From the NCBI GenBank assembly GCA_035079385.1, contig JAVHKY010000017.1, forward strand, positions 1,488,001-1,552,000: a DNA stretch of 64,000 nucleotides, in the 5' to 3' direction. Origin of the DNA: Aspidiotus rigidus (Eukaryota > Arthropoda > Insecta > Hemiptera > Diaspididae). Shown here piece after piece: positions 1 to 11,700 of this stretch (its first letter is position 1; the number at the start of each line of letters is the position of its first letter). The position numbers and the translations under genes are program-made. Below the pieces are notes generated by a model. It was not told the DNA's origin. It worked only from the letters and a program-made list of their open reading frames with translations, and searched no databases.

Positions 1-460
1 GACTTGGAAGACGGATTCCTTAACGAAGTTGAACGAGCTGTTCTATGAGTCAAATTGTATGATAGGAGGACTTGAAAAAATGTCGACTCTTGAGCTATAT
101 GTATCTATATGTATGACAGGAGAGGGACTTCAAAAAACTTTGACTCGCGGATGATAGGGAGGGGGCTTGAAGAAATGTTGACTCCCGAACTATATATGAT
201 GAGAGGAGGACTTAGAAAAATTTTGACTCCTGAGCCATATATGATAGGAAGGGGACTTGAAAAAATTTCGACTCTCGAGCTATAGATGATGTTTCTAAGT
301 CCCCTCCCTATCATATATATTTCAAGAGACGAAATTTTTCCCAAGTCCCCCTCCTATCATATATTATATAGCTCAAGAGTCGAAATTTTTTGAAGTCACC
401 CTCCTATCGTTTATAGCTCGAGGATCGACATTTTTCCAAGTTTTTTGTTGGACGGCGCAC
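1..460. repeat. Dispersed 45-bp-unit foldback repeat (family F)
   Basis: Successive copies of a unit reading CTTGAAAAAATTTCGACTCT followed by CGAGCTATAgATGATAGGAG run in one orientation to about 290. They then continue in the opposite orientation (AAGTCCCCCTCCTATCATAT) to about 440, so the block can fold back on itself. The same unit recurs at about ten other places in the window. No reading frame here is credible; the short ORFs are translations of the repeat. Confidence 0.8.
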
Positions 461-960
461 GGCAAATTTCTAAAAATGCCCCCCATAGAACAGGTTCCTT
501 GTCAAAAAACTCAAGTGTTCTTTAACGGAGTTGAAGGAGGATGGCAGGGAACTTGTTTTGTGGGGCACTCGGGATCTGAAAAATGTAGATTGTGACGTCA
601 CAGGCCGCACCCCGAAGCTATATCGATGACGTCATCAGATTGTGACGTAAAAAGGTTGACCAACGACGTCATCAAGGTGTGACGTCACAGGCCCCTGGCC
701 CAAGCTATATATAATAGCAGGGGGACATGAAAAAAACTCATGTGTTCTTTAACGGAGTTAGTGGTAGGGAAACTGTTTTGTGGAGCATGTGGGACCTGAA
801 AAATATAGATTGTGTTGTCACAAGGTTAACCTATGACGTCATCAGACTGTGACGTTAGAGACCGCGCTTCAAAAGCTACATCTGATGGGAGGATCTCGGA
901 AAAAAACTGATCTATGACGTTATCAGATCGTGATGTCACAGGGCTGACCTATGACAAGAA
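461..960. repeat. TGACGTCA-rich repeat block
   Basis: This block carries a CAGGGAACTTGTTTTGTGGG-type end module and a run of the palindrome TGACGTCA or one-base variants, for example at 593-600 and 627-634. These are arranged as alternating 'gacgtcatcagattgtgacgtcaca' phrases. The same phrase occurs at 39840-40780 and elsewhere. TGACGTCA is the consensus CREB/ATF site, but here it is part of a repeat family, and regulatory use is only a possibility. Confidence 0.7.
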
Positions 961-1800
961 TTGACACCTTCTAGGAAATCTCAGACCATATAGGTTCTCC
1001 GCTAACTGTACAGAACTTTCGATGCAATGAGAAGGGGAGAACTGAGTGTCTGTTTTGAACTGAGAGGCAAGAAACTTTCCAAGCTTTAAGGAAGGACAGA
1101 TAGCTGGGGACCGCCGGTCTAATTGGGTAACCAGAATTGTGGATTTTTAGTTGTCCGTAGAGTCTTGGTATCTTATAAGACATTTGATGAAGAGACTCAA
1201 CTTTCCCCATTGTAATAACATGAGTGGAGGACGATATAGCTGAGCGAACTTCCAAATCGAACTTTTTGAGAGTAAATTTCTGACTACCTTCATTAATATA
1301 TTTTCACTCACTTCGGGTACCAGTGTTTATGGACACAGACTAGATCATCAGTTTTTTCCCACGACAGTAAGGTTCTACCACAGTGGAAACAGTTGGTGCG
1401 ATCATTTTAATTAGAGAAGAAGAACCCAGCCTGAGCCAAAGTCTCTGCAGGAAGAGCGCCATATTGAAGGATTTCAAACGATCATCCAAAGATTCATAAT
1501 GGGAGTACCCACACGTTTAGTATTAGAAAGTAGGTTTTGAAGACTGGAAATCGGAACGGCGCCTGAATCATGAAGAAATTGTTGGACGCATTTCAAATAG
1601 CACTGTTTTGTCATTACAATCATCAGAGCTTTACCTTTATCGATTTAACGATAAGAAGATTCACAATTTTCAAATCTTGAGATTTTGCAGATTTGTGATC
1701 ATGGTTGTTCACCTTATCTTTTTTGAGGCGTTTATCATTTCTTATACCAACGGTGATGTTATTAATGATAGTGGCTCTTGAAGAAGACAGCTTATCTACA
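960..1800 (-). pseudogene. Penelope-like element reverse transcriptase fragment (decayed)
   Basis: The minus strand encodes the N-terminal half of a Penelope-like reverse transcriptase in broken frames. The clearest stretch, near 970-1255, contains PRLYGQLKIHNSGYPIRPAV, which matches the conserved 'P-x-LYG-x-PKIHK...PLRP' block of the family. Further upstream on that strand (near 1600-1650) another frame reads DKGKALMIVM...YLKCVQQFL, corresponding to the 'aDKGnatVV' block. Stops and frame changes separate the two, so the copy is dead. These elements normally carry RT followed by a GIY-YIG nuclease; that part is missing here. The sequence from 1800 to 2320 is probably the 5' remainder, but I cannot assign it. 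Confidence 0.7.
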
Positions 1801-2375
1801 GTAGGAAGGGCGAATTGTTTTCCACATGAAAGCTCATTCGTGGTTGGCTGAGACGAAGTGAGATTGATGACTGAAGGCGCGGAGGATAAAGATTGGTTAC
1901 GAGAATAACCATCTTATATAAGGTTTGTTTCTTACTCAATTGGCAAAGACTGTTTAGTTTTTTGATCTTCTTGAAACGAAGATTTTGAAAGGGTCATTCG
2001 ATCTTGAAGTTTTTGGAGATAGCTGGGTGCTAATAACGTGGACAGCCGTTGGTATAGGATCTAATTAGTATGAGATCAATAGTCATAGCCTTTTTCGAGT
2101 AGTATTGTCGGCGGTCCATGTCTAGCCATTTTTTAATAAGCCAAGTTTCAAGCAGAACGACACTGATTTTATCTGTCACAACAATTTTGTCCTTTACATG
2201 TTTAATAGTTTTATGAATTTTATTTTCTCATCGGATTTTCTGTGTGTATCGGTCAGTTAACCTGAAGATGAGCTGCCACCCAGACACCCGTCGTTTCTAT
2301 TCGCATTAGTTAATGTTTGATTTATTTCAATCGATTTATTTTATTTCATAAATTTGTTTGGCTGACGAATACTAT

Positions 2376-2444
2376 AAATTTTTTATTAAAAAACTTTATG
2401 CCACTTCCGTCAAAAGTGGCATAAAGTTTTTTAATAAAAAATTT
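2376..2444. repeat. Perfect 31-bp hairpin
   Basis: The arms 2376-2406 and 2414-2444 are exact reverse complements of 31 bp around a 7-base loop. The stem is AT-rich with a short GC-containing tip (GCCACTT/AAGTGGC). It may be a tiny foldback element or the end structure of an element. No coding content. Confidence 0.85.
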
Positions 2445-3857
2445 TTTAGATACAAACCGTCTGGACAAGAATTTGAACTAACTATAAATTTTAGTTACGT
2501 GTGTGTTATACCAGTTTATTCCGATAAAAATGACTCGTACTCGAGAGAAATCCATCATTTTTAGTTTCTCTAATGATGTGATGGAAGTATCGTTTTTATA
2601 ACTTGGAACATAGAACTTGTCCTTTTTTTTCCTCGTCCTAGACCAGACAAAATTCCGTAAAATCGAATTCCTTTTCTGTGTTACGGTTGACTTTTCAATT
2701 TTCCAAGTCACCTCCTGTATATCGTTCGAAAGTGGGAAATTTTTCGAAGCTCACCTACCCAAAAATTTTCCAAATTCAAAATAAAAAGCTCTGAAGAAAA
2801 GAAAGGTCGAGAATTACGTTTTTCTTCATTAAAAACATTCGAATTCTCTTCGAAATACTCTTCTGGACCCGCGCCTCTGGTTCTCCGAAACTCTCGAGAA
2901 GCACAGATGCGAGCCTTTTCTGAATGTTATCAAGCATTTCGTGCGCCAACTTCGAGAAGTAATCGTGTTTTTTCCTGCTTCAAGCGAACACGTACAGAAA
3001 CTCGTAAACCATGTGAACCATTACTCCTGTCGGAAAAAAATATTTACTCGACAAAACACAGTACCGCTATTAGAGGGTACACCTACCCCGTTTCCTATAT
3101 TTTACCGCGTTAGAGAAAGTTGCCCTCGCCAATTTAATGTTCATATACGATGCTGTGTACCAATGCGCCTTACACACATACTTTCATACGGCATTATGTC
3201 GAGAACTAGCTCGGAATTAACTCGATTTTGGTGTACCGCGAGCGATTTGTTTCACACAGCGAGAAATCAACTCAATTTTGTAACGTCATTACCGATTTTA
3301 CAATACACAGAATCTTGCTTCATGGCGGAGCTATACTTTTACGACGTTTGTGTTACGCAGGTAGGATACGATCTTCAGTCCTTCTAACGACGACGCAATA
3401 CGATTTTAGTTCGTACAATTATAATGAGAGTCGAGTACCTACCTGAGAATCTCGGTATCATTCAAAAAAAGCAAAATTATCCCCTTCATTCTGATGTGAA
3501 GCAGCCTCGCGTTTCCCCTACGTCACCTGAGAGTGGAATGAATGCTCCGAAATATTCGCGGTATTTCGTTACAATTATCCTCATTTCAGTTCGATACTAT
3601 TTTACTCACACGTTGCTATAAATTCCTCTACCGCAGGATTTAACTGAATTTAGCTAGACGTGCGGGTTACGCTAATGCGCGCCCGCCCATATCTTCCTTG
3701 AACCCTGTTACAAATTCCATTATAAAACTTCTACGAATTTTATCTTTCATCTTTTAAAAGCGAGAATTTGATCCTGACAATTTTTCTCCCTATTAAATTA
3801 ACGAGCGCTAAAACTACACGGGAGTAGACAATTGGGGACAATGAGGATGAATAAGAA
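2445..3857. other. No gene recognised
   Basis: This stretch, from about 2,800 on, is a little GC-richer than its surroundings and holds a 148-codon open frame at 2941-3387 that begins with GTG and has no recognisable domain. I see no splice-flanked coding block or repeat unit that I can name. Confidence 0.4.
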
Positions 3858-4300
3858 TTAGATGGTGTTGTAAAAATGGGTTGATCGTACTAATGATGTT
3901 CTCATGATTGTTTGAGGAGTGTCTGTGACGTAGCTGGGAGAGACAGTATGATGAAGCCGAATTTTCCCGAGAGCTGAGCAAGAGAAGAAGTGCTGAACGA
4001 ATAGATCAGCAGCATTGTAGTATTGGTAAGAAGGGGTGAGAGGTATAAGAAGACATAAAGGTGGGTGAGACGAGTATGGTCTATTCTGATGACTTCTTCT
4101 CGTCGAGAAGGGCAATTTGAAGCCGACTAACGAATTGGAGATCTTTTAAGAGATCGGAGCTTGTTGGAGGATGCGGACAAGTAGAAATCATACCAGGAGG
4201 AGAGAAGGAAGAAGGAGTCATAAAAGTTGAGGAGGTAGAGGGAGAGGTATTAGTTACGGAAGGTGAACGCAGTGCCTGCTTTCCGGCAAAGTCCACAGTA
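3858..4300 (-). pseudogene. LINE RNase H / C-terminal remnant
   Basis: The minus strand encodes pieces of the C-terminal region of a non-LTR retrotransposon polyprotein. One frame (near 4240-4296) starts DFAGKQALRSPS, the end of the RNase H 'VDxAAK' helix. A second gives RREEVIRIDHTRLTH, the 'E-x-LARLRxGHTxLTH' motif. The third (3858-4115) gives VQHFFSCSAL and ends VRSTHFYNTI, the usual 'VEHxLxCP...STxFYxxI' tail. Frameshifts separate them. The same family occurs at 13540-13910. Confidence 0.7.
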
Positions 4301-4868
4301 GTGTTTCGTTCTTCAAAAGTGTGCTAGTGTGCTTCGCTCGTTGAATGGTGATTCGCAGGTCGAATATACACTTCCGAAACACCCCTATACGCGACGCTTA
4401 TCGGGTGTGCGTGGGTAGTTCTTTTAAGGAATAATTTCATAAAAAAGCTGCTCAAAAGTTCATTTTCCGAAAAAATTTTGCGATCTCCGGAAATTTTTTA
4501 AAAAATGGTTCAATGAAAGACGCTGTAGGAGCAGAATCCCGAATTTCGCCGCCAAAAAAATTTCACTTCGTTAGAAAAGAGACGAATTTCTGTCAATTTC
4601 AACGTCTAATTAAGAAGGTATTTAAGTAGGGCCGATAAGCTTAACCAACTCATGTTCAAAAAAGTGCTTGAAGTCATTCCTCGGTTGGCTTTTAAGCCAG
4701 CCAAAAGCCACATGTTTCATGGCTTTCCTTAAGTTTCCTGAATCCTAGCACCTGTGTAATATTAATTTTGGACAAATTCTCTAATTTTGTGCAAATTTCC
4801 TGATAATTCACTTATAATGAGCCGTAAACTTCAAGACCAAATTCAAAGAACCTAGCACCTAATTCCAA

Positions 4869-5282
4869 AAGGGTATATCCAGGTTTGAGGGTGAATCGGC
4901 CTTGGAGCCAAATTTCATATTTAGCATCGGCAAAATGTGTCTCAATACAGTATAAAAAATAATTTTTCGCCAAGTTTCAGATTTTGAGCCTTACAATATC
5001 CCGACATATGGCGAAAAAAGGATTAATTACTATAAAATTTGCGCGTTAAAAATACCTGCCCATATTGGTAAAGCACTTGAAAACCGGATAAAAATTCCTA
5101 AGATATGAAGTTTGTAAGAATAAATCCTTTTTTTTGCCATATTATGTCGTGATTTATGAGGCCAAATATCTGAAACTTGGCGAAAAATTCTTTTTTATAC
5201 TGTATTGAGAAACATTCTCGCGATGCTAAGTATGAAATTTGGCTCCGGGGCCGATTCACCCCCAAACCCAGCTATACCTTGT
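4869..5282. mobile_element. Foldback MITE, arms about 150 bp
   Basis: The left arm (about 4869-5030) and the right arm (about 5110-5282) are imperfect reverse complements. Both contain GGTGAATCGGCC, GGAGCCAAATTTCATA and CTCAATACAGTATAAAAAA and TTTTTCGCCAAGTTTCAGAT. The element is non-coding. The flanking bases also pair (GGTATA...GGTTTG), so the true ends are uncertain. Confidence 0.7.
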
Positions 5283-6020
5283 GCGAGTTCACATGACCCT
5301 CGCGAGTTGGACCCCCCAAAACATGACTTTTCTGAAGTTTCTTCTTTCCTAACCCCTAATTCCAAAATTTGCGAGTTGCACCCCCATCTCCAAGAGTCCT
5401 GTACACTGTATCCCAATGAAGTACGACGTCATCAGCTGGTGACGTCATCAACCGTGACTCCGAGCCTGATTCTGAATTCAGCGAGTTCAATCCCCCTCCC
5501 CTCATCTTTGTAATCTATAAAAGGTTTAGTGTTGGCTTTTATACGCTATATGTTGGGCTTATGTTAAGCCTGGTTTCTGTAATACCCAATTCTGAAAACT
5601 ACAAGTATGACGTCATCAGCGGGGTGCCGTGAGGCCATTTTTATGAAGATGATTCTTCCTATTCGTTTTAAGAGGGGAGCCTTATAATTCAATTTTTTTT
5701 TTTAGCTACAAGAAATTAAAGTTTGAGGGGGGTTTCTTCATTGGCCTAGGGGGCTCACGGCACCCCTAAGCTTTGACAAGGAGGCCTAGCATAAGGGAGA
5801 CTCAAGTAGTATCACTATTAGACCTAGTATGATGGAGACTGTTAAGAGGCTTACGAGCAGGGTGAGTGATACTGAGAATAGACGAGAGTAAGGAAGAGAG
5901 AGTCCAAACAGGCGGCCGTTATGGGTACTGATGATGACGATACAGGCAGCCACCATGGATGGTTATGATGTCACGAGCTCATGACGTCACTAGTACACAA
6001 TAGCTGTATTAATCCATGAG
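5283..6020 (+). repeat. Dispersed repeat (family G) with TGACGTCA sites
   Basis: This block is a diverged copy of the sequence at 17690-18250: both read 'ctaattc(c)aaaatttgc(g/a)agtt', 'gacg(t/c)catcagctggtga', 'catcaaccgtgac' and 'cttgtaatctataa' in the same order. Parts also occur reversed at 13900-14520. No coding sequence is visible. Confidence 0.65.
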
Positions 6021-6239
6021 CGGGAGACGTAAGCCTCTGTGTGCAAAATTCACAAGTCATAAGTCATGATTTCATCACAAAGTAGACGTGACCTCAAAAT
6101 ATAAATGAAATCACTTACTAGTAGGTAGGAAACCTGATGTTTATTTCCAGAAAATCTCTCTTTTAACAGGCCTGTTTTATCGGATATTTTTTCGAAAAAA
6201 ACGTCCGCCTTCCGGCCGAACGGCAAAGGTCGGAACATG

Positions 6240-7560
6240 AAAAATTTCTATGTCCCCTTCCCTCTATCATATGGTCGGTGTATATACCCTAAAGGAAAGT
6301 CCCTTCGAGTAACTACATATGCAATGCTTCATACACCAATTGACTTAGTACATTTAATGAGCCAGATGTGCAACGCTTTATGCACCATAAGACTCAGAAC
6401 GTCCTTCTAAGGTATTCTAAAGTCACTCTCTTATCATATATAGCTCGGAGGTCGAAATTTTTCCAAGTCCCCTCCTATTAACAAGGAACCTGTTTTATGG
6501 GAGGCTTTTTGAGAAATTTGGCGTGCGCCGTCCAACAAAAAACTTGGAGAAATTTGGACTCTCGAGCTATTTATGATAGGAGGGGGACTTGGAAAAATTT
6601 CAATTCTCGAGCCATTTATGATAGGAGAGGGACTTAGAAAAGTTAAACGAGGAACGCAGGGAACCTGTTTTACGAGTCAAATAGGATTTGGTATTGAAAA
6701 TTCAAGGAAGCCTAGACCTAGATAAAGCTAGTATAAAGAAGGCCTAGACGTAAAATAAGCCTAGTATAATGTAGTTTGAAAGTCCAAGTTTTTCTCAAAT
6801 CTCGAGCTATTTATGAGAGGGAGACTTGGGAAAATTTGTCCCCTATCATATATAGCTCGAGAGTCAAAAGTTTTCCAAGTCCCTCTTCTATCATATATAG
6901 CTTCAGATTCGAAATTTTTTCCAAGTCCCTCTCCTATCATATATGGCGCGAGAGTCGAATTTTTTCTAAGTCCCCCCCCCCCCCTTCCTATCATCTATAG
7001 CTCAAAAACTTGGACTTTCAAACTACATTATACTAGGCTTATTTTACGTCTAGGCCTTCTTTATACTAGCTTTATCTAGGTCTAGGCTTCCTTGAATTTT
7101 CAATACCAAATCCTATTTGACTCATAAAACAGGTTCCCTGCGTTCCTCGTTTAACTTCGTTAAGGAAGCCGTCGTTTTTCTAAGTCCCCCTCCTATCATA
7201 TTATATAGCTAGCTCGGTGGTGGTGTATATAGTCTGAAAGATAGCCCCTTCGAGTAACCAGATATGCAATTCGTCATGCACCAATTGACTTAGCCCCTCC
7301 ATTTAGCCTGATTATGGAACGCTTCCAACACTATAAGACATGGAACGTCCTCCTAAGGTATTCCAAGTCCTGTTTGTATCATAGCTCGGAGATCGATGTA
7401 TATAGCCTGAAAGATAGCCCCTTCGAGTAACAAGATATGCAATGCTTTACACACCAATTGGCTTAGCCTCTTCAATGAACCAGATACGTTCAGATCCCAC
7501 GGTACCCTTAAAACAGGTTCCCTGCAATCCTTCGTTTAACTCCGTCAAAGAACCCGTGAG
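6240..7560. mobile_element. Family F repeats with a 155-bp-arm foldback
   Basis: Copies of the 45-bp unit flank a near-perfect inverted repeat. The left arm (about 6640-6794) and right arm (about 7004-7157) share AAGTTAAACGAGGAACGC, CAGGGAACCTGTTTTA, TTGGTATTGAAAATTCAAGG and AAGCCTAGTATAAT. Between them lie unit copies in both orientations and a C tract near 6975. The ORFs here on both strands are repeat translations. The right-arm module occurs alone at 54480-54620 and 57900-58070. Confidence 0.75.
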
Positions 7561-8189
7561 TTTCTTCTCCAAAATCCGAGACTGAAGCCCAGTATATTGT
7601 ATGTTACCTCTAGGATAGAGAAAGCCTAGTGTAGAGAGCAGGACGACCTTGTTAGTCTCATAGGGAATACGAGGCCCATTCTATGTGCTACGCGTAGTAC
7701 AATGAAGGCAAATAATACATTTCTCGAAATAGCGAAGGCCGAAATTTTTCACAGTTCCTAAAGTAGGTCAAGGTCACTGATGTCATCAAGCGTGAAGAAA
7801 TACCGCGACGGTTTCTCGTGACGATGTCCCCAGGAGTAGTCCGGCCCAGCCAAAAAACCAAAACTGTTTTTCGCGACGGTTTTTCCAAGAGTAGTAGTCC
7901 TAATCTTATGATCCCATAAAATATGAAAAAAATGAAAAAATGATTCGGTTCCTTTAGTGTTTAAGTACGTAGTACGTAGTGGAATCAAAATTCAATAATC
8001 TACTCGGTTTTGTATATTTAAACCAAAAAATTTCACTGCAACTCGTGTTAATCCTAAGAGCTGAAATCTAACCTCCAGACATTCCGCCCTTCACCATCAT
8101 ACTTGCCACCGTCTCTTCTCCCTAACATCAATTTCCATTCATACACTCGTTCTACGCGCTTGTACCCTCCTCAGAACCCTCTCATACAT

Positions 8190-8345
8190 ATCCTATTTCT
8201 TAATCTTCTTCTGGCTCCCCAGCTACAGCAGAATCATTGGTAATGAAAGAGTTGACGAAGTCGCCGAAGCAGCCGCTCCCCACCAAATTCGATCTCACGA
8301 ACTAGTGGATTGCCCAACGACCAAAACAATTCCCACAGAATAAAT
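8190..8345 (+). pseudogene. LINE RNase H fragment
   Basis: Translation of this stretch gives FFWLPSYSRIIGNERVDEVA, which matches the 'FxWVPSHxGIxGNExVDxxA' motif near the end of the RNase H domain of Jockey/I-type non-LTR elements. A stop follows at about 8340. It is a short isolated remnant within the same gene intron or upstream region as the exchanger exons. Confidence 0.6.
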
Positions 8346-8770
8346 TGGCCTTACCAAGAATCCGCTGTCACGAAATTTACCTTAGACCTTTTCACGTATG
8401 CTTGACACTCGTTCACCTTCTCTTCAACTTTTTCCTTTTCTTTTACAAACGTTGCAACCTGTAGTGTCCCCGTTTAGTCAGTCTCATGTTGCCACTTTCG
8501 GTCATACGTACCAGAACTACATTGGCAATAACCTTCCATCTATCCACCCATTTATAAAATCCCCTCCCACCTCTACTCTGTCAATTACCTCTCACGTATT
8601 TAAAGCTTTCCCCTTAGCTCATAACTCCATGGCAGTTGGAAGCTTACAAAAAGAAAATTTCAGCCCTCATCAGATGAATTTTAGGGAGAGGCAATTACCA
8701 TATTCTAATATTGTAGTATAACTGTGTCCTACTGACGACTAATTCTATCGTACGAATTTCTCTGTTACAG

Positions 8771-11700
8771 GTAAGGTAGATGAAAAGGCTAATCAGTTAC
8801 ACGCAATAGCATCTCTCAAAGCTGTATTGGATGCGACTAAACCGAATCTCGGAGCAACGTCGGCAAAAGCTGCCCGAAAATTACGTTCAGCCAATTCGTT
8901 ATCGTCGTCTTCTTCTCGATTTGATTCATCGTGCGAGATGAATGGAATCGCTATAAATCTCACATCTTCCAACATGGGTGCCATGGTAAGAACGTATATA
9001 TTATATACGTACAGATTTCGCTCGTTCAGAAATTTTCCTCCTGAAAGATGAGTCTACTTTGTTCAGAAACGGTGTTCGAATGGGACTATGATTAGCGTGG
9101 CTAGTTATGATTAATGTTGAGTAATTTGAATAGCTGCCAAGCGCTTGAGAAATACGTACAATACACGTTTGTGGCGTATCTACGTTCGCCGTTTCGTATG
9201 TAGGTATTGATGATGGAAATTTCTAGGAAAACTTTTGGCACGCGATTATATAACGGTGAAACAGGGCTTTCACGGTGCATGTACAAAAGAATAGACTATT
9301 TTACATTTTCAGGAAAATAAAGTAATATTATGGAGTGGAGCAGCGTATAATTGAACAGAAATTCTTTCGTCTTAATTTATCATACGAGATACCCCATTTT
9401 AGTCATATTTGTTGAATTAGGAATGCTGAGTCGTACTAATTTTCGTAACGTTTGCCGAGCAGTTTACCTAGATAGGTAAACATAGAACGAGACTCTCAAA
9501 AGTTTGGAGAATATATTAAATGAACCTTGACTAGAAATATGAATAAACAAGAGTCACTTTATTATTTGTCATCAAATTAACAAGTTTTTAAAAGTTATCT
9601 AACATTAACGAAATCAGTAGAACATTTTTTCACTTGTCCCGCGCTAAAAACCACAAGGTTTGTCTTCAAAATTCCTGCAACTATCGATTCAGCACTAATT
9701 AACAACTCCAATGATATTACAGCTACTGTTCCTTACTTACAATCAACTCAATTCTATGAAGACATATACATAACCAGAACTCACTTAACTTACAATAATT
9801 GAGCCCTTTTTGAAAAAATATCAAAATCGTGTTCCTCACCCTCCCCCCGTTGTCTACCAAAATTCTCAGAATTTTCGAAAAATGGGGTCTTTTCAGAAGG
9901 GCGTATCTCTTATGGGAATTACCTTTCACATAGAAACCAGTTTTTCAAAAAGGATGAGTCTCTGCAAGAACGGCGTAATTGGACTTGTGCGCGAATCGAT
10001 GTAGCGCTCTTCTATTAAACACGAGAGGCTGCAACATTAGGGAAGATGGAAGGAGAGGTATGTTGCTAGGTACTGGTGAAGTCTCATCCCGATCCGACTT
10101 TTTTCGGCGTGTTAATGCCTTCCTAAACTTTTGAATGCGTTTTCCTCAAAACACGTTTTTGCGAATTACGCCCTTCTTGGAAAGAAGGGCGTCGACTGGT
10201 TTCACCTATATAAACGCCCTCACAATCCTGACATTTAATTTTATAAACACCACTCAACTCATTCTTCAGGATGCGATCCTTAGTATTACTAAAAAATTTT
10301 TTAACAGTAGTGGGACAATAATAAACTGGTTTAAACCCAAAAGGTTTTAAAACTCGACTTAATACAGAAGAAAATTTGCCCAAATAGAGGATCGAGGCGA
10401 ATCCATTTATTAGATTTATCAGTAGTACTGTGGGGGAGGGAGGTACTCCCATCAAGAAATTTTTTGATCAGTTTTTTCCTTATCAAACCATCGATATCAA
10501 TATCTAAATGATTACGAATGGCCAAGTTTTTGATGATCGAAGCCTCTTTGGAGAACTCTGAAGGGGCTCATAGGAACGTGGACAAGGATGTGAACTAAAG
10601 AATTAAAAGCGGCCTATTTATGCGAAGGGGGGCAGAAAGAAGACCCATCTATGGTCATGTCAGGGCACGTCCTCTTCCTAAAGATGCTGAACTCATGATG
10701 GTTATTAGTGAGAGTAATGAAGAGGTCCAAGAAGTTGATATGAGAACCACCAACCTCCATGGTGAATTTTATAGAAGGGTATAAACTATTGATATATTCA
10801 AGGAACGCATCTCTCAGATGGTCAGGGCCGCTCCACAGGCACAGGACGTCATCGACATACCTGTACCAGTAAACGATATGGTCTAAGGAGGCAGGAAGGC
10901 AGGAGAATAACTCGGTTTCGAGCCTCGAATTAATAAATTTCTTTTTAGATGATTTCTTTGTTCACCTTCCTAATGAGAATAGAGACTTGAAAGAAGGGTA
11001 AGATGAGTATGGATAATTCCGATGAGGCCATCTCCAGCCTACACTCGAGCTCAATGAGCACCTGATATTATTCGATGCCCAATCGATCTCGACTTAGGTT
11101 CATGACCTCCAAGAGGAGGAGGGGAGAGCCACCTCTGAGTGAGCCTACAGACCCTAAAATCACGTCTCTCTAACTTGACCTTGATGATTATGATAGGAGA
11201 GGGACATGGAAAAATTTCGATCTGCAAGCTTTACCATGATAGAAGGGCTACTTGGAAGAATTTCGACTTCTCTAGGACTTAGACCAGGCATGGGCAACCT
11301 GTGGCCCGCGACAACAATTCAAGAAACGGGAAAAAATTAGCAAAAGCACGCTGTTTTATTGTCAAATAACAAAATGTAAGAAATTGCAAGTAAGAAAAGT
11401 ATTTGAACGGTGAAATAAAACTCTGTATACGAACAATTTAAAACTGATCTACACTTTATTAGGAGGATATTTGTTCTTGAATAGTTTTTGTAATGGCTGC
11501 AACATCTGGAGAAAAGTTCGTTATTTGAAGCTACAGAGAGGCGTGCATGTGTTCATCACTCAAAGATGAACGTTCATCAGTCTTCGTATTTTTAAGTCTG
11601 GCGAATGTCGCCTCACACACATTGTTTAGCCAAACATTGCGATCGTTCTCAGTAGTAGATCGACGATACTTCTATAAGTTTGTGGTAATAATATATAGAA

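Noticed and set aside
600..960. CTGATGA phrases considered as hammerhead ribozyme cores (Penelope elements can carry them)
   Set aside because: They are part of the CTGATGACGTCA repeat phrase, and no GAAA plus stem III arrangement follows.
2941..3387. 148-codon open frame
   Set aside because: Starts with GTG, has no domain, no splice context and no relation to neighbours; kept only as part of an unassigned stretch.
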